Below, in pieces: positions 57,095 to 60,000 of a stretch of DNA of 60,000 nt. A program made the translations under genes and the position numbers. The notes under the pieces are model-generated. The model was not told the origin of the DNA, did no database searches, and saw only the letters and a list, made by a program, of their open reading frames with translations. Numbering within the stretch: the first letter of the stretch is position 1; each line of letters begins with the position of its first letter. The stretch spans positions 378,501 through 438,500 of the forward strand of contig CAJNDS010002145.1 of NCBI GenBank assembly GCA_905221605.1. Direction: 5' to 3'. The DNA comes from Symbiodinium natans. Lineage: Eukaryota > Sar > Dinophyceae > Suessiales > Symbiodiniaceae.

Positions 57095-58077
57095 TCACAA
57101 GAATTCGCAATCTCTCGAGCGATCTGACCACTCCCCGCTGAATCCCCATATGTCCTTGGTTGCTTCTAGGTTAGTAGAGGGTGCAGGCCTGTGAACAGGA
57201 AGCTGGGACGCTGAAGCTGAAGCCTGACATGCTGCATGGTCTTTAACAAGCGACACATAGCAAAAAACAAAAAACAACAAAAAAAAACAGCTACAAAACT
57301 GGCCAGCACTGCTCTTCTCCCTGCAAGCGTCTCTGGGCCATAGCTCTGGCCGATGCCAAGAGACAAGGCTGAACAGGCCAGTCCTGGCAAATCTGTTGGA
57401 TTTTCTCACAACCCAAGGGCTTGTCGAAAACGTGATGCCCACAGGATTCCTTCACAGAATGGTATTAGCACCTCCTTGTCACCATCCGCATACGTCACGG
57501 CCTTCGCTTCCGACGGCTAAGACTTGCTGGTTGCAGCGCTTGCTGTTAGCACAATGCTGCACCGAAAGGAAGGGGGCGGCTGAAAGCACAAAATTGGCAG
57601 AGTTGGAAGAGAGCGCACACGAGCTCACACTGTGCTAGGCCGGTGCACAGTAGAAACTCCAAGTCCAGGGCCAGCTCCGGGGGCTCTGGCACGGAGGGCG
57701 GTTCATCGGGCTCATTCTGCATGTTTCAATGCGTTGTTAATGTGTTCCAATTTGTTTCATACAGTGACTTGTTTGTGATTGTGGCTTGCTCCGTTTGGCT
57801 TCCCATGTGCGCGTCCGTCTGCTGTTGCCTTACACTTCTTGACTTCCTGAGGCCAGTGCATCAATCATGTACGGTTTCATGTCATGCATAAAGCACGAAC
57901 ACGACGCGGTCCTTAGGCAGCCTTGAGAAGCACCATGCGCATTCGAAGGTGCCAGTGTCAGGAGATGTTGGACAGGCAGGAACTGCATCCGCCTCCTCAA
58001 GATCTCGAGCAAAACTCTTGAAAAGAGTTTGCACCTGGTCAGCTTTGCTTCCACAAAGGCTTCTGGAGGTTTCTGGA
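57095..58077 (-). CDS. multi-exon minus-strand gene, cysteine-rich, unrecognised
   Basis: Five exons in a phase-consistent chain. 57888-58077 (KADQVQTLFKSFARDLEEAD ... CAWCFSRLPKDRVVFVLY) ends at TAT|GCATGA. 57629-57716 (NEPDEPPSVPEPPELALDL, EFLLCTGLAQ) has an ATGCAG acceptor and a GTGAGC donor. About 57483-57579 (QHCANSKRCNQQVLAVGSEG) follows. Then about 57308-57449 (GITFSTSPWVVRKSNRF ... SWHRPELWPRDACRE) ends at a GTAGCT donor. The last exon at 57095 to about 57240 (ATKDIWGFSGEWSDRSRD) ends with a stop. The third and fourth exons would be split by only 33 bases, so that boundary is doubtful. The last intron has long T runs. CxxC and other Cys pairs suggest metal binding. The upstream start was not found. 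Confidence 0.6.
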
Positions 58078-58496
58078 CTGCAGGCCAATGCTGACAACAA
58101 AATGCAACACATGCTCTCAGGACTCTGACGGCAGTGAGCTGCTTGCCTGGGCTCTCTTGCTTGACTAAGAAAGCTCAGGGTGCTGTGTTAGCACGCCGCA
58201 TGACGTAACCCAAAGCTATGACTTGCATATGTGTATGGTGTGTTCGACGCAAGTATACGCAAGTGCAACTCCCAGCAGCAGCCACCTGAAAAAGAGTCTA
58301 CTGGCAATATCACCCCGAAGGACCTTAAAAACAACATCAAGACCACATACCGACTGCTTGGCAACATGATTGCTCGGCACCTCAGCAGAACTTATCTTGG
58401 TGGGCGGGCGCATTTGAAAAACTGCTTTTTGTTCGTACTAAAGGTCCAATTGCCAGGGCCCAGAGTTCCCATGAACAAGGCTCAAAGCTCTTTCAT
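58078..58496. other. gap, both strands open
   Basis: The plus frame at 58231-58500 (ITPKDLKNNIKTTYRLLGN) and the minus frame at 58216-58413 (LFFRWLLLGVALAYTCVE) both look protein-like. Neither is supported by neighbours. A GACTCTTTTTCAG acceptor on the minus strand slightly favours the minus reading. Confidence 0.25.
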
Positions 58497-59995
<1,499 letters not shown>

Positions 59996-60000
59996 GCTAG

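Overview
The window looks like nuclear DNA of a dinoflagellate, most likely Suessiales/Symbiodiniaceae; species cannot be told. Evidence seen in the sequence: about 50% GC, low gene density, genes cut into many short exons, and introns that end in AG but often begin with GC or GA instead of GT. There are also long one-strand gene runs, a TTTAGGG array, and a PPR gene with one long uninterrupted frame. No rRNA, tRNA, CRISPR array, bacterial operon or recognisable viral or transposon gene was seen.

Three genes can be named from chained exons or conserved motifs. (1) A CDF/ZnT-type zinc transporter on the minus strand (18000-25334) has at least 17 exons; the reading phase closes at nearly every junction, and both protein ends are histidine-rich. 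(2) A LYPLAL1-like serine hydrolase lies on the minus strand (53085-55149) with its nucleophile, acid and histidine motifs intact. (3) A DONSON-like replication protein lies on the minus strand (39995-41715). A PPR protein (32485-33933, minus) and a 587-residue Lys/Ala-rich repeat protein (11641-13404, minus) are also clear.

The remaining loci are assembled from exons that look coding and have good splice sites, but no family was recognised: a plus-strand gene (792-3181), minus-strand clusters at 4854-10866, 13863-15376, 36790-38395, 43500-45628, 48994-52830, 57095-58077 and 58497-59995, and a plus-strand gene at 47079-48582. Layout: one short plus-strand gene, a long minus-strand run from about 4.8 to 45.6 kb, a plus-strand island at 47.1-48.6 kb, then minus-strand genes to the end. 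Gene joins and exon ends in these clusters are approximate.

Intergenic and intronic DNA is full of simple and low-copy repeats: an 0.8-kb pyrimidine tract, a 0.6-kb TAGTAC-type array, a G-rich 10-bp minisatellite close to the DONSON start, telomere-type repeats, triplet repeats, dinucleotide runs and at least three dispersed families. Several long open frames (poly-Val/Leu, poly-Pro, Phe/Ser-rich, Arg-rich) are products of these repeats and are not annotated as genes. The genes show no common pathway; they share the unusual intron style and mostly the strand.
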